Below, piece after piece: positions 63,097 to 64,000 of a DNA stretch of 64,000 bases; positions within the stretch are counted from its first letter, which is position 1; the number at the start of each line of letters is the position of its first letter. Below the pieces are notes generated by a model that saw only the letters and a program-made list of their open reading frames with translations, did no database searches and was not told the DNA's origin. Made by a program: the position numbers and the translations under genes. Origin of the DNA: Deltaproteobacteria bacterium (GTDB lineage Bacteria; Myxococcota; Kuafuiibacteriia; Kuafuiibacteriales; Kuafuiibacteriaceae); assembly GCA_011526105.1 (NCBI GenBank), contig WYAZ01000021.1, forward strand, positions 23,938-87,937, written 5' to 3'.

Positions 63097-64000
63097 ATGA
63101 ACTTTCTGATGCTGAGCCTGACCCTCGCGACCGCCACGCCGCTGTCCGCCCCGATCGAAAAAGTAACCGTTCTCGCTGACCGGGCCGAGGTCACGCGCGC
63201 CGTCCGGGCCAAGTGCGTCGAAGGGCGTGCGACCCTGGTGCTACCGCCGCTGCCGGCCAGCCTAGACCTCCGCACCCTCCGCGCAGAAGCCCAAGGAAAG
63301 GCCAAGGTGCTGGGCCTGACGCATCAGCGCTATACGGTGACCCCAGAGCTCGACGCGCGGCGAAAGGCGGCGGCCGATGCGCTGCAGGCGGTGGACGACC
63401 AGATGCGCGCGCTCGGCGATGAGGTCGAGACCACTCGAGGTCGAAGCCGAAGCGCGGGCGCCTTCGCCGAGTACACGAAGCGTATCCTCCAAGAGGAGAT
63501 CCGAGGTCCAAAGGCTCAGAGCGCGCAATGGAAGAAGAGCCTCGATGCGCTCGCCACCGAGGACACCGCGGCGCGGAAAAAGGTGATCGAGCTCGGGGCG
63601 GAGCTGCGCAAATTGCAGCGCGAGCGTGATCGTTTGGCTCGAAGACTCTCCGTCTTCGACGCCCATCCGACGACGGAGGGCATCTTCGCCGAGGTCGAGA
63701 CCGACTGCGGCGGGCAGGCGACGTGTACGGTGCGGGTCTCTTACGTGGTGCCCAGCGCGACGTGGCATCCGGAGTACGATCTGCGCTTCGTGGCCGACCG
63801 GGGTCGCAAGATGGGCCCTGGGAAGGTCGAGCTGCAGGTGTCGGCGGTGGTTCAGCAAGCGACCGGCGAGGACTGGAGCGATGCGACCTTGGTGCTCTCG
63901 ACCGCCAAACCCAAACTTGGGGGCGAGGCTCCGTATCCACGCCCGCTGTATCTTTCAGGCTACGAGGCGAGCAGCGACAAGACGATGGTGGCCGGCCAGG
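63097..64000 (+). CDS. MuiA-like (DUF4140/DUF4139) protein, second of two (partial)
   Basis: The ATG at 63097 (or GTG at 63094) follows AGGAG at good spacing and gives at least 301 residues before the window edge. A signal peptide (MNFLMLSLTLATATPLSA) leads to DUF4140 (IEKVTVLADRAEVTRAVRAK), a coiled-coil (about 90-190) and the start of DUF4139 (PSATWHPEYDLRFVADRG, VVQQATGEDWSDATLVLST). Similarity to the upstream gene is clear and points to a tandem duplication with considerable divergence. The 3' part is not in the window. Confidence 0.88.
   Translation, partial: MNFLMLSLTLATATPLSAPIEKVTVLADRAEVTRAVRAKCVEGRATLVLPPLPASLDLRTLRAEAQGKAKVLGLTHQRYTVTPELDARRKAAADALQAVDDQMRALGDEVETTRGRSRSAGAFAEYTKRILQEEIRGPKAQSAQWKKSLDALATEDTAARKKVIELGAELRKLQRERDRLARRLSVFDAHPTTEGIFAEVETDCGGQATCTVRVSYVVPSATWHPEYDLRFVADRGRKMGPGKVELQVSAVVQQATGEDWSDATLVLSTAKPKLGGEAPYPRPLYLSGYEASSDKTMVAGQ

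Overview
The window is GC-rich, densely coding chromosomal DNA of a Gram-negative bacterium. It holds SecD/YajC, TolC and porin-type barrels, an OmpA-family protein and about ten predicted lipoproteins. Eukaryote-like Ser/Thr kinase signalling, PEGA and TolB-like proteins, thrombospondin type-3/VWA lipoproteins with Asp/Ala/Pro-rich linkers, and heavy third-position GC bias suggest Myxococcota (old Deltaproteobacteria), probably a Polyangia-type genome. That placement is inference from gene content. No rRNA, tRNA, CRISPR array or intact insertion sequence was seen.

Left part (1-16.8 kb): the 5' end of secD with yajC; a GT-C type membrane glycosyltransferase, a small outer-membrane-like protein and an asparagine-synthetase-like enzyme lacking the glutaminase cysteine; then a complete, translationally coupled ABC efflux operon on the minus strand (HlyD-like adaptor, two ATPases, two ABC-2 permeases, TolC-like channel) divergent from a TetR regulator with an 18-bp palindrome between them. 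Next come a polyferredoxin/TPR fusion protein and a B12-type radical SAM enzyme that has no ordinary start codon.

Middle (16.8-43 kb): a CpXC/SUFU protein, large uncharacterised lipoproteins, a sugar-modification pair (Gfo/Idh/MocA oxidoreductase and DegT aminotransferase, the latter preceded in frame by what looks like the N-terminus of an O-antigen ligase), a Ser/Thr kinase and PEGA/TolB-like partners. A tight four-gene operon follows: a PafA-like phosphatase, an OprO/OprP-like porin, a very large PHP-domain lipoprotein and an EF-hand protein. It looks like an envelope system for releasing and importing phosphate or a related anion. After it come a DUF1232 protein, a beta-barrel protein, an orphan histidine kinase and a 1204-residue TSP3/VWA/cysteine-rich lipoprotein.

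Right part (43-64 kb): a minus-strand operon joins two GspE-N/MshEN-type proteins, one carrying a textbook two-part c-di-GMP motif, to an ECF sigma factor and its membrane anti-sigma factor. This is the best candidate for an undescribed regulatory system. Then a TPR protein and an outer-membrane-type lipoprotein, an OmpA-family protein, a secreted gluzincin-type metallopeptidase with two small partners, a roughly 780-bp stretch with no convincing gene, a lipoprotein with ten copies of a 15-bp repeat, a CapA-like protein with a class III nucleotidyl cyclase-like protein, and two tandem MuiA-like (DUF4139) proteins, the last cut by the window edge.
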